Numbered from the stretch's first letter, positions 43,193 through 51,490 are shown. The stretch: DNA of 55,595 bases from Mediterraneibacter glycyrrhizinilyticus (GCF_016902345.1 NZ_JACJLR010000022.1:1-55595); one strand, 5' to 3'. The notes: generated from the letters alone by a model not told the origin. A program made the numbers and translations.

Positions 43193-44890
43193 CTATGCAA
43201 TCAGTTCTATTCTCCACTCAGACGGACGTTTCTCTAATTCAATGCTTGTCTCATCATTCCACATGTCAGTGTCTATCGGATAATACATATTGTGCTTATT
43301 CCCAGTGTCGCTAGAATAAACATGTTCAATTCGTAATAATGCAGCCTTTTCTAAACTTTGTATCGATGTAAGGATATTGCGTTCTCCAATATTAAGAGTA
43401 CGATTCATCTTATCCAATGTGCAGGAAGTATGATTTTTCAAATTGTTCAAAATGCAAAGATATACTTTATATTCTCTTTGTGTAATCTGGTGGCATATAA
43501 ATGCTCTCGCCACCGAATAAAAAAACTCAATATAACCTTTACTTTCCATATCTTTCAGCGTTCTTGTAAGTTTTATGATTTTATCGTCATATGCAACTTT
43601 TCCTGATCTACTACGCCCCGAATCTGATAATGTAATGCACTTATGTCTTTCCAGTGCTTCAAGAGTTTTCTTGAAGGTAGAAATATCCATGCACAATCCC
43701 CATTTCCCGGATTTCTTATATTGCATTCGGTATTTCAGATCTCGAACAGTAAAACCTGTTCTTCCAGTTTTAGGCATATATTTATTTAACACTGTCAGTA
43801 TTAGATACTCATATCCCGACATTGTGTTTTTCCCCTTATTACTTAATTTCCCATCCGTTAATACTTTCTGATTCATCTTTACACCCACATCCTCTGAAAT
43901 TGATAGACTTGTGTATGAGTTCAACGCCTGTTTACAATGGAATTTATCACATTGTTTACGGACAATCTCTTGTGCTCTTGAATCATCCGAAATAGACCAC
44001 CAACATCCTCCGATTTTTGAAATGCCATGCAATGAAAGCCATTCGTACCATCCATCAATCTCTTTCTCTAGTTCATGTAGATTTTTAGGCGGCCTGCATC
44101 GAGTATTCCACTCTTTACATCTCTGAGTAATTTTGAAATCAGGTAAATTCTGTCGTTTAAGCCAGACTATAATCCTGCCTAACCACGTATTGCGTTCGCC
44201 CTGATCTGCTCCCTCTCGGAAAATCTTTTCCGTGCAGAGACAATCATACTGTTGTACGTCATACCCGCCGGAATCATAATTCCATTCTTCAAAGGGTAAT
44301 TCTTCTATATCAAACTCAAACTGTTGCTTTGCGTTCTCACAGTTCCGTATTAAGTTGTCCACATTAAGGGGATGAAAGTTTTTGATTTGTAATGGATGAT
44401 TTTGATAATGATCAATTTCTAAGACTTTAGGAAAATTGCCATCATCCATCTGATATTGAAGTTTAAAATTGAAGGTTGTAGGAATTCTTGCAATTTGCGT
44501 TACTTTGCAAGCGTTTGTATCTGCTCCTACAAGATCTGCAATTTCTTTGTTGATACTAGTTACTTTTCTATTCTTTGTTGTTTTAGGAATTGAAATATAA
44601 AAGTGAAATCCACCGCCGGAATTATAAATCGCATGGATAAATATATCCGGCAGTTTATCTTTAATGAGTTGCGTAAACTTGTGAACATCGTCTCCCAAAT
44701 GAGGATAATCCTTTTTATCATAATCGATATATAGGACTTGACGATGCAGTAAATTCTTTTCTTTACCGTTTAATTTTTCTTCATCTGGATTTTTCTTGAC
44801 AGTAGATAGTTCATTATATATGTGCCAGTTACTCCGATATTTATTTATTATATCCAGATATCCTTGAAAATCATGAACAAACTTGTCCAT
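43193..44890 (-). CDS. archaeo-eukaryotic primase-like replication protein
   Basis: At least 565 residues. The N-terminal AEP-type domain has the metal-binding pair D56-x-D58 in VLYIDYDKK, the SGGGFHFYISIP segment with H96, and IARIPTTFNFK near 135. A PriCT-like middle region with a Cys-rich patch (GGCWW...CDKFHC) follows, then two winged-helix domains (about residues 360-560) as in plasmid and phage replication initiators. It probably primes or initiates replication of the element using host polymerases. The in-frame sequence continues ~50 codons upstream with coding character (VFPEKLRDDEFIKIHL) but no ATG, GTG or TTG, so the true start is unresolved. Confidence 0.78.
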   Translation of the reverse strand: MDKFVHDFQGYLDIINKYRSNWHIYNELSTVKKNPDEEKLNGKEKNLLHRQVLYIDYDKKDYPHLGDDVHKFTQLIKDKLPDIFIHAIYNSGGGFHFYISIPKTTKNRKVTSINKEIADLVGADTNACKVTQIARIPTTFNFKLQYQMDDGNFPKVLEIDHYQNHPLQIKNFHPLNVDNLIRNCENAKQQFEFDIEELPFEEWNYDSGGYDVQQYDCLCTEKIFREGADQGERNTWLGRIIVWLKRQNLPDFKITQRCKEWNTRCRPPKNLHELEKEIDGWYEWLSLHGISKIGGCWWSISDDSRAQEIVRKQCDKFHCKQALNSYTSLSISEDVGVKMNQKVLTDGKLSNKGKNTMSGYEYLILTVLNKYMPKTGRTGFTVRDLKYRMQYKKSGKWGLCMDISTFKKTLEALERHKCITLSDSGRSRSGKVAYDDKIIKLTRTLKDMESKGYIEFFYSVARAFICHQITQREYKVYLCILNNLKNHTSCTLDKMNRTLNIGERNILTSIQSLEKAALLRIEHVYSSDTGNKHNMYYPIDTDMWNDETSIELEKRPSEWRIELIA

Positions 44891-45056
44891 TTCGATTTTG
44901 TTCCCGGAATCATCAACTTTTGCTAGATGGATTTTAATAAATTCATCATCTCTGAGTTTTTCGGGAAAAACTAAATCATAGTACCTTTTTAAAATTCGCT
45001 GTGTTTCGTTTATATAACCACATCCTTTGCTATTGATAAATCAGTGTTGAATGAGA

Positions 45057-45218
45057 TTATGTCTCTATTTCTTCTCCACTGAATGTTTCTAAGAAATCTG
45101 ACCATGTTATATCATCTATTGGACTACAGTTTTCAATGTACTCTTGCGCATCTTCTAAACTGTCCATGTCTACTATAATAGTTCCTCTTCGTATGATATC
45201 AAACTTATACTTTGCCAT
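45057..45218 (-). CDS. 53-residue acidic protein
   Basis: A GGAGG site precedes the ATG. The product begins MAKYKFDIIRRGTIIVDMDS and continues with an acidic helix (LEDAQEYIEN) and WSDFLETFSGEEIET. It lies directly upstream of the primase frame. It could be a small replication regulator or inhibitor; no family is recognised. Confidence 0.6.
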   Translation of the reverse strand: MAKYKFDIIRRGTIIVDMDSLEDAQEYIENCSPIDDITWSDFLETFSGEEIET

Positions 45219-45240
45219 TATGATTTGATCCTCCATATTA

Positions 45241-45524
45241 TTTTCTGAAATTATTCATTATCCGGTGGTTCTCTCGCACGTTTCATGGAAACCACCAACT
45301 TTCTCGGCGTTGTGATATTATGCGCCACTTTTCGCATTAAAAAGTTGCCCTAAAACTTGTTGACCACCCACACGCTCTCTAGTTGGCGTGACCACTGTTA
45401 TTTTTGATAATATCCCTTCTCATGGCTATTAGCTTGCCATCATCAGAGTGCAGGTTGCCATCCTTGCACTGACGCCCCGAAGGGCGTTTCGGCTTATATG
45501 TTTATATTCTCCAATCAGTGTCCA
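45241..45524. other. structured non-coding block (candidate origin or ncRNA)
   Basis: No gene is supported. The block holds a run of inverted repeats: GGTGGTT with AACCACC (near 45261-45296), CACGC with GCGTG (near 45390), AGTGCA with TGCACT around GGTTGCCATCC (near 45450), and ACGCCC-CGAA-GGGCGT (near 45473). It is more GC-rich than its surroundings. Its location, between the primase and tubulin genes, would suit a replication origin or a structured leader RNA. Confidence 0.5.
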
Positions 45525-46214
45525 TTATTCCCTGCAAAATACCATCCTGATTTCCGCAAAAGGCTGCTCGTAAGGCTTAACAAGGATTATAACCGTATCT
45601 CCATCATCTTTCCGATAAAATGCATTGCAATCATCATCTGTTACTGGCACTTCAAGCACCATTGATAAATCGCTGATATGCAGTTTCCAATCCAAATCAT
45701 CCAGCGTATTAATATAAGTACGTTCCGGTGAAGTGATCTTTATGCTCATTCCGTTCTTATCGGTGAATCTGACAAGTCCACAATGGTACTCCGCATCGTC
45801 TCCTAATGTATTCTCCAAAAAGTTCTGCAAATCCTCTAAGTCTGTTTCGTAGTATTCATCGGATTCCGTTGTTTTGAAATTGGTGGACGCATGGTAGATC
45901 ACAAGAAACAACTTCTTGCCATCATCCATCTGACACTTGATAAATAAGGTATCCATGTCCTCACGATAATCTGATTCTACGGAAACAATATCGGATTTCT
46001 TAGCTACATATACGCCATTATCGGAATGCGTCTGAGAAAACTCATACATACCTCTATATTCTTCATAATGGTTTACAGGTATTTTTACAATCGCATGATT
46101 GTTCTCGTCCTGCACTACTAAATCTGTGAAATTATAGGCGTTTATCAGATTGAATAATTCCTCTGTTGCTACTTCCTGTCCATTTCTGATTGCTTCAAAT
46201 GTTGTGTTCTTCAT
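45525..46214 (-). CDS. hypothetical acidic protein downstream of tubZ
   Basis: This 229-residue acidic, beta-strand-rich protein starts at the ATG 10 bp after AAGGAG. Its second half (CGLVRFTDKNGMSIKITSPE, then LVKPYEQPFAEIRMVFCRE) suggests a two-domain fold. No family is recognised. Placement after the tubulin gene recalls the extra gene (TubY) in the Clostridium c-st phage locus, but I see no HTH and do not claim homology. Confidence 0.6.
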   Translation of the reverse strand: MKNTTFEAIRNGQEVATEELFNLINAYNFTDLVVQDENNHAIVKIPVNHYEEYRGMYEFSQTHSDNGVYVAKKSDIVSVESDYREDMDTLFIKCQMDDGKKLFLVIYHASTNFKTTESDEYYETDLEDLQNFLENTLGDDAEYHCGLVRFTDKNGMSIKITSPERTYINTLDDLDWKLHISDLSMVLEVPVTDDDCNAFYRKDDGDTVIILVKPYEQPFAEIRMVFCRE

Positions 46215-46362
46215 AATCCACATTCTCCTTTTCTCTTTGTGAAATTTATTTTATGGCAAGGATAATACCTCGACCACTGTTACCTTATATTGATTTCGTA
46301 TTAACCGTGAATATATCTGAACATAACTTAACATATATCGGATATATACTTACCGTAACACT

Positions 46363-47421
46363 CTATCTTCTATTTCTCCGTAAAAGATCCAGTTTTGACG
46401 TTTTCTTCTTTCCTTCCTGTTTCGCCATATTATCTTTTTCGTCATCCTCCCAAAATTGCAACTCACCCAATTTTTTTCTTACAGATTGACTTTTATTTCT
46501 TTTTCTTTCATCATAGGCTTTCTGTGCCAGTTCTCCTAATTTACTTACATGTGTAACCGGATAGTCCAGACCACTCACAGAGATCAAAGTGTTCCGGGCA
46601 TTATATCCCTCAAAAACATTTCTTGGCTTTCCAACTTCCGCAATAACCATATCTGGTGTTATATCCTTGTTATCCCTTCCGGCATGGATGATTCCAATAT
46701 TTTCACACACACTATTATTCTCTATTGGTGCGAATATCCCATTTCTCGTCAGCTTCTCCAACATCCATGAGGAATCCTTACCACCACCCATAAGGCTTAA
46801 TACCATTGCCCCATTATCTTTGAGCATTTCCAGACGTTCCGATTCATCAAAATTGTTCAATTCTCCATAAGAATCATTCGTAAGAAAAACATCCAACATC
46901 TTAGCGAATGTACTATTGATATAATCATAATCGTTGCCCACATCATTATTAATGAAAAAAGTCGCACCCAATCCATCTAAATCCTGTAATTCCTGCACCG
47001 CTTGATATGCGTTACTATGTTTAGTGATAGATTCATTCGATGATGGTAACGCAATAACTGGACACACAATTTTATGCTTATCCTGATTTTCTAAAAGCAG
47101 TTCGGATACCACTGTTGCACAGCCCGATCCAGTTGAGCCGCCACCGCCAAAGAGAATAAATACAATTTCTTCCTTTATATTCTCTACATAATCCATAAAT
47201 TCTGTATTCTGCGCAAGACATTCTATCGCTCTGTCTCTATGTCCGCCAAAACCATCAAAACCTTCAAGCTTATATTTTGTTGGCACATCTCCTAATGCCT
47301 TCATATCCTGTTCACTGCCATTTGCCACACCGCCTTTATACCCCAATGAGATAAATTCCTTGTGCAATTTACCGCCAGCGCAACCTAATCCTAAAAAATA
47401 TACCCTGTCCTTTAAACTCAT
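46363..47421 (-). CDS. tubZ: TubZ-like phage/plasmid tubulin GTPase
   Basis: This 352-residue protein of the tubulin/FtsZ superfamily has nucleotide loop T1 in YFLGLGCAGGKLHKEF and the tubulin signature FGGGGSTGSG (residues 91-100), followed by a conserved VIALPSSNESITKHSNAYQA region. The lysine/arginine-rich tail (about the last 30 residues, ending LLRRNRR) resembles TubZ tails that bind TubR. It overlaps the small winged-helix gene by 4 bp (ATGA). In type III partition systems TubZ filaments treadmill and pull TubR-bound DNA, or in jumbo phages (PhuZ) centre replicating DNA. Either implies an extrachromosomal stage. Confidence 0.9.
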   Translation of the reverse strand: MSLKDRVYFLGLGCAGGKLHKEFISLGYKGGVANGSEQDMKALGDVPTKYKLEGFDGFGGHRDRAIECLAQNTEFMDYVENIKEEIVFILFGGGGSTGSGCATVVSELLLENQDKHKIVCPVIALPSSNESITKHSNAYQAVQELQDLDGLGATFFINNDVGNDYDYINSTFAKMLDVFLTNDSYGELNNFDESERLEMLKDNGAMVLSLMGGGKDSSWMLEKLTRNGIFAPIENNSVCENIGIIHAGRDNKDITPDMVIAEVGKPRNVFEGYNARNTLISVSGLDYPVTHVSKLGELAQKAYDERKRNKSQSVRKKLGELQFWEDDEKDNMAKQEGKKKTSKLDLLRRNRR

Positions 47422-47690
47422 TCTTCTTTCCCTCCATCAAATAATCTGTTTCCTTTGTCTAATAGGTAGAAAGTATCCGCATGGTTATCCATGACACCCT
47501 TCCCGACATATCCTGCTTTTAGCAACTTGTTCAATTTTCTGTAAACCGTCATACGAACACCTAATGCATTGTCGGTTTCTTCCATAATTTCAGTGATTGT
47601 CATTCCATGAAAACGATCTGTACACTCCATCTCATGTAAAGATTTCAAAATCAGGTATTCCAGACGATTCAGTTCTAACTTGTCATTCAT
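47418..47690 (-). CDS. tubR: TubR-like centromere-binding / regulatory protein
   Basis: This 90-residue protein is a winged-helix domain (RLEYLILKSLHEMECTDRFH; ITEIMEETDNALGVRMTVYR; LLKAGYVGKGVMDNHADTFY). The size, fold and position just before tubZ, with an ATGA overlap, match TubR. TubR binds iterons at the centromere, represses its own operon and links DNA to TubZ. GGAAAGGA precedes the ATG. Homology to TubR is inferred from context; the fold itself is clear. Confidence 0.75.
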   Translation of the reverse strand: MNDKLELNRLEYLILKSLHEMECTDRFHGMTITEIMEETDNALGVRMTVYRKLNKLLKAGYVGKGVMDNHADTFYLLDKGNRLFDGGKEE

Positions 47691-47821
47691 GTATACCAGT
47701 CCTTTCCTTAATATATTCTACATATTAGTCCGATATTGTTCTAAGATGTATCAGGCGTAACACCCTATGGGTAAAAAAATATTGTTTTCTCAGAAAAAGA
47801 CAGACTTTCCCCATATTCTTT

Positions 47822-47859
47822 ACAGTGTCTACTTTTTCAGACGGGACTAACAGTGTCTA
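47822..47859. repeat. candidate tubC iterons (two 10-bp direct repeats)
   Basis: ACAGTGTCTA is found at 47822-47831 and 47850-47859, 28 bp apart, between the tubR start and the possible tubRZ promoter. Known tubC centromeres have more copies, so this is tentative. Confidence 0.35.
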
Positions 47860-48019
47860 GCTTAACATCGCAGGACATTATACTAGAAAATATTCAAGCT
47901 AACCGTCATTTCGCTTCACCAACCCTGTATATAGGTTACAGAGATACCATATAAACTTTTCAAGGTACAATATTAAGTGTGGAATAATATGCAGATAATT
48001 TCAGAACTTACGTTCTGTA

Positions 48020-48048
48020 TTGCCATGATATGATTTTTCGACTATACT
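48020..48048 (+). promoter_or_regulatory. promoter of the candidate small RNA
   Basis: TTGCCA (48020-48025) and TATACT (48043-48048) are 17 bp apart, which is a near-consensus sigma-70-type promoter with a start expected near 48055. No open reading frame follows before a terminator. Confidence 0.6.
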
Positions 48049-48054
48049 ATACTT

Positions 48055-48141
48055 GTCTAGGGTAAGCATAGGTAATCATAGCATGATTATCTGTGTTATA
48101 GGAGCCGTGATGCTTTGTCGAGCATCGCAGGCTTCTTTTTT
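48055..48141 (+). ncRNA. candidate ~87-nt small regulatory RNA
   Basis: After the promoter at 48020, the predicted transcript contains hairpin 1 (GGTAATCAT/ATGATTATC, 48071-48091) and a strong two-part terminator stem (GGAGCC...GGCTTC enclosing GATGCT/AGCATC, 48101-48135) ending in TTTTTT. There is no start codon with a ribosome site. Promoter, hairpins and terminator at these distances are the standard signature of a small RNA. Beside tubRZ and the repressor it may control copy number or lysogeny. Confidence 0.6.
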
Positions 48142-48232
48142 ATTCCCTACGATGAATGTATCATCGTTGTAGGTTTATAATAATACGAATCTTCATTTGC
48201 GTCAAGTACTTTTTAGTATTTTTTTTACTTAA

Positions 48233-48261
48233 TTGACTTGTCAAAGTATTTCATGTACAAT
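48233..48261 (+). promoter_or_regulatory. promoter of the XRE repressor
   Basis: TTGACT (48233-48238), a 17-bp spacer and TACAAT (48256-48261) lie 31 bp before the ATG, with GAGGTGAT as ribosome site. This is one of the best promoters in the window. An inverted TTGACTTGTCAA overlaps the -35 box and could be an operator. Confidence 0.7.
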
Positions 48262-48292
48262 TTGTGTAGAATATCGAATGAGGTGATACACT

Positions 48293-49312
48293 ATGGCAGT
48301 TACAAAGCTAGTGATAACAAATAAATTGCGGAATGACATTATAGAAAGAAGAAAGGAAAACGCTCTTTCATCATACGAACTATCTGAGCAAAGCGGCCAT
48401 TCAAAATTTTGGTTACAGAATATAGAATCTGGAAAAACAAAAAAAATCAGTAAAGATGATTTACTTTCTATTTATAGGGTTCTTTTCCAAGCAGATAGTG
48501 ATGATGAGATCATGGATGATGTAGAGCAAATATTAAATCAGCCTATTGGTTCTACTCCCAAAGACTGGTATGAACTTATAAATATCTCCAGTGATTTTGA
48601 AAATATCTATGATGAAGATGAATTAATGGAAACATTAGAGGAAGATTTACTGCATAACATTTCAGAGTTAATCCGCAATAAAGTTTTTGGATTATCCACT
48701 AATCAAAAACAAGCAGCTTTAACAGCGGTACAAAATTTTTATTATTCATTATATTTAAATCCCGAACTGACATTTGCTTTAATCAACATTCCAATATACG
48801 GAGTAAATACCTCTAATTCAAACGAGTATAACGACACCATATCAGAGTTGTTTTCCATTGCGGCAAAATATAATGATCTTGCCATAAAAAACAACTCTAT
48901 GAAAACCATTAAGCATTGGCAGGAAATGGATAAGTATTACGAAACGGTTGACAAGCAAAATATCCAGACTGCCCTTGCTAATTTCAAAAAGTATATTCAG
49001 AAAATTTTGAATATTAGAAAAACTGAAAATCCTGACATGTTTAATCTACTGAACAATTTTCTTTCTGATGTTACATTTATGATTGAACGTGGACAGCCCA
49101 ACGTAACCAAACACTATTTAAAATCCTTTCTCCATATATATACGGGTGAACAATTTTCAATGCATATAAAGGATTGTGTTAAATGGTTTATAGGATTTCA
49201 ACGGGATTATGATTTACCTTATATTTATGACGTAATTGATAAAAAGGATCTGGAAGCCGTATATTCATATTTAGATGCATTTGGTGATATTAAACGTCCC
49301 ATCATACAATAA
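48293..49312 (+). CDS. XRE-family regulator with large helical domain
   Basis: This 339-residue protein has an N-terminal helix-turn-helix (ALSSYELSEQSGHSKFWLQN, residues 24-43). A long, mostly helical C-terminal domain rich in aromatic residues follows, reminiscent of TPR-type peptide-sensing regulators but without clear repeats. It is one of four plus-strand genes in the element, with a strong promoter and its own terminator. That fits a master repressor of the integrated state. The ligand, if any, is unknown. Confidence 0.82.
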   Translation: MAVTKLVITNKLRNDIIERRKENALSSYELSEQSGHSKFWLQNIESGKTKKISKDDLLSIYRVLFQADSDDEIMDDVEQILNQPIGSTPKDWYELINISSDFENIYDEDELMETLEEDLLHNISELIRNKVFGLSTNQKQAALTAVQNFYYSLYLNPELTFALINIPIYGVNTSNSNEYNDTISELFSIAAKYNDLAIKNNSMKTIKHWQEMDKYYETVDKQNIQTALANFKKYIQKILNIRKTENPDMFNLLNNFLSDVTFMIERGQPNVTKHYLKSFLHIYTGEQFSMHIKDCVKWFIGFQRDYDLPYIYDVIDKKDLEAVYSYLDAFGDIKRPIIQ

Positions 49313-49328
49313 TAATTGCTTAAAATTT

Positions 49329-49356
49329 GAGCCTGACATTCCATCAGGCTCTTTTT
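49329..49356. terminator. bidirectional terminator
   Basis: GAGCCTGA pairs with TCAGGCTC around CATTCCA and is followed by TTTTT. It separates the XRE gene from the convergent structural gene at 49361. Confidence 0.8.
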
Positions 49357-49360
49357 CATT

Positions 49361-50470
49361 TCAAAATAGACTTACTATTTTCATATTGAATATTGCCGTA
49401 ACATTTTGGTTGATTTCTCTTGCCGTTATAGTTAATGTACTTCCTATATATTTAGAACTTTCTATAGTAATTTTTAATACATTTCCCGTTTGTTCTGTTG
49501 ATATATCTTTGGAACTTGTGATATTCGTTGTAAATTCCCATGTTCCCGTAACTTCCTCACCGTTACAATATAACTGCGCAGTTACTTCACGAGAAAAGCT
49601 AGGTTGAATATAGTCTCTATCAGACTCTAGCGTTGCATAATATCCTGTTGGCGAAACATTTTGACTAACATTTACAAGTACAGATTCCGTGTAATCTTTT
49701 TCAATCCAGTGCGCTTCTATACTTACTGATCCTGCATTAATAAATTCTACGTTTCCTTGATCATCGACTGTAGCAACTTCGGGATCCGTACTTTCCCATT
49801 GAATTGTGCCAGTTGTGGCAGTATTGTTTATGTACAGTGTCGCTTGTACTTTTAATGCAGTTCCAACCCCATAGGTTCGGCTATTCACTATTCCGTCTAT
49901 TGCAATACTTAAGTTTTCAACTGGCTTAACATCTGCATGGACTTCTGTAATCAAATGTAGCATACCGTCCTTATAGTAGATATTTTTTACATTCCATGTG
50001 CGCCCAAATTCATTGAAGGTATCATTTATTTCTATTTGTCTACCAAGTGCATTATCCTCTGTTACGAATTCCATATCACCACTAATCACTGAGATTGTTT
50101 GTCCATTAGTTGATAATCCATTATTCAAATCATATGCATAACACGGTATCCCGGTTATTGTTCCATCGTTCAAGTTGATTTTCCCATTACACGCCAACCC
50201 AGAGGATTTGTAATAGCAGTTGTTTTCTTCTGTTTCACGATTTAACAATAAATAGATTTTATTTCCATATGATATAAGATTTCCCTGTTCAACGGGCGCA
50301 TTAATCGCATAGTACAGAGTAATCCTATCTTCCGTATTATTTCCATCATCATTACGGCGCATAAACGCCTGAAATTCCTCTCCACTTGTATAAGCCGTAA
50401 CTACTCTGCCCTCACGCTCCATTGTAGATGCAAAGACACTTTCGAGTGGAGTATACATTAATTCTGTCAT
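49361..50470 (-). CDS. structural protein with Ig-like (BIG2-type) domains
   Basis: This 369-residue protein has an N-terminal ~150-residue part (TPLESVFASTMEREGRVV, GNKIYLLLNRETEENNCYYK) that resembles phage head-completion or neck proteins. At least one bacterial Ig-like domain follows (about residues 190-280), with the typical IQWESTDPEVATVDDQGNVE and SVSIEAHW. A second beta-domain follows. Such Ig domains decorate phage capsids, necks and tails. An AAGGGGG site supports the start. The role in the particle is inferred. Confidence 0.7.
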   Translation of the reverse strand: MTELMYTPLESVFASTMEREGRVVTAYTSGEEFQAFMRRNDDGNNTEDRITLYYAINAPVEQGNLISYGNKIYLLLNRETEENNCYYKSSGLACNGKINLNDGTITGIPCYAYDLNNGLSTNGQTISVISGDMEFVTEDNALGRQIEINDTFNEFGRTWNVKNIYYKDGMLHLITEVHADVKPVENLSIAIDGIVNSRTYGVGTALKVQATLYINNTATTGTIQWESTDPEVATVDDQGNVEFINAGSVSIEAHWIEKDYTESVLVNVSQNVSPTGYYATLESDRDYIQPSFSREVTAQLYCNGEEVTGTWEFTTNITSSKDISTEQTGNVLKITIESSKYIGSTLTITAREINQNVTAIFNMKIVSLF

Positions 50471-50480
50471 AGCAGCCCCC

Positions 50481-50885
50481 TTATCTTGTAAAATACATAT
50501 AGGTGAAATCAGAGTCCTCATAATGCATGTCGGCTTTTATCCGATCAATCTCACTTCTCAAATATTTAAGACGGTTCTGTAATGCCGTTGCCGCTTCGCC
50601 CTGAGTTACAAACTCTGTCTCAATTTTTCGATATGCGTCTATGTTGGATAACAATGTATGTAAAATTGCATATACTGTTTCCAGTAATTGAGCATGATCT
50701 GTATTCTTATCATATGTATCATTCGGATTAAGAGCGTTTTCATTTAAAAATTTTTCATAAACCGCCTTATCATAATACATTCGGTTATTTAACTCGATAA
50801 GCAGCCTGTCATAATTTGTAAATCCTGTATTCAGTACATAGTCTGGTTCTTCAAAGTACTGTTCATCATCATACTGTCTTGACAT
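50481..50885 (-). CDS. helical phage-type protein, possible connector
   Basis: This protein of 134 residues is acidic and helical, with a predicted C-terminal coiled coil (TALQNRLKYLRSEIDRIKAD). GAGGAAAAC precedes the ATG, and it ends 10 bp before the Ig-domain gene. In phages, proteins of this size next to neck proteins are often connectors or chaperones. No family is recognised. Confidence 0.5.
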   Translation of the reverse strand: MSRQYDDEQYFEEPDYVLNTGFTNYDRLLIELNNRMYYDKAVYEKFLNENALNPNDTYDKNTDHAQLLETVYAILHTLLSNIDAYRKIETEFVTQGEAATALQNRLKYLRSEIDRIKADMHYEDSDFTYMYFTR

Positions 50886-50904
50886 ATTTGTTTTCCTCAC
50901 TTTC

Positions 50905-51297
50905 TTAGTTTAAATAAATTTCTACACAGCGCACACCACATTCATCAATGCAATATTTAATATCCTCTATTGAGTATTCTCTATCTTCCAATTCAACTAT
51001 TCCAAGATCATTCATTAGCTGAATTTCCTGATAGGAGAGAAATATCTCACTGTACGGACTTTCAGACAGAGTAATTTCCTCGCCGTTATAAATAAAATCT
51101 ACACGAACAACATTAAAATCTTCCTCAAAATACACAAGCGCATGAGTTTTGTCTACAAGTTTCAAATTTTGAACATGATAACATCTTCTGTCACCACCAA
51201 ATTCTCCATCTGTATTCATCAATCCATCCAGTTGCCAGAAAAGATCATCTGCATTGACAAATTCTATAGTATGAACCATATTACTTATTTTCCCCAT
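50905..51297 (-). CDS. hypothetical protein at the right end of the element
   Basis: This 130-residue acidic protein starts at an ATG preceded by GAAAGGCGG, the same ribosome site seen in front of several left-end genes. It is mixed alpha/beta (VDFIYNGEEITLSESPYSEI). It is the first gene of the 51297-49361 operon. No family is recognised. Confidence 0.5.
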   Translation of the reverse strand: MGKISNMVHTIEFVNADDLFWQLDGLMNTDGEFGGDRRCYHVQNLKLVDKTHALVYFEEDFNVVRVDFIYNGEEITLSESPYSEIFLSYQEIQLMNDLGIVELEDREYSIEDIKYCIDECGVRCVEIYLN

Positions 51298-51329
51298 AGG
51301 ATACCGCCTTTCTTTTTTGAACACTAAAA

Positions 51330-51373
51330 CAAGGGCGCTACCAACTGTATTTCTACAATCAGTAACGCCCTTG
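51330..51373. terminator. hairpin at the right end of the element
   Basis: CAAGGGCG (51330-51337) pairs with CGCCCTTG (51366-51373). It sits between the element's first right-end gene and the att-like repeats and may act as a transcription barrier. Confidence 0.5.
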
Positions 51374-51475
51374 CGCTAATATTCAAATATTGAATTAAGT
51401 GCTTCATTCCTTTCAGCCAGTGAATAAGCAAGCAAACTTTACGTGAATGACTTTGGTAAGCATCTTTACCAAAAA

Positions 51476-51490
51476 CCGTACCAAACTTTT
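51476..51490 (+). repeat. right 15-bp direct repeat (candidate att or integrase arm site)
   Basis: CCGTACCAAACTTTT is identical to the copy at 18555. TTACCAAA boxes flank it (near 51465 and 51490), as expected of integrase arm sites. The tsf stop lies 129 bp further right. The loosely matching possible core is at 51581-51601. Confidence 0.5.

Larger units (their letters stand above)
47691..48292. other. 600-bp regulatory region between tubR and the XRE gene
   Basis: This gene-free region contains the 10-bp direct repeats ACAGTGTCTA at 47822 and 47850 (possible TubR sites), a candidate small-RNA gene (48020-48141), another hairpin (CCTAC-GATGA / TCATC-GTT-GTAGG, 48148-48173) and the promoter of the XRE gene. 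TATAAT on the minus strand near 47880 may serve tubRZ, but no good -35 is seen. Confidence 0.55.

Noticed and set aside
45525..46214. TubY homologue downstream of tubZ
   Set aside because: Position fits, but I see no helix-turn-helix or coiled coil, so I left it as hypothetical.
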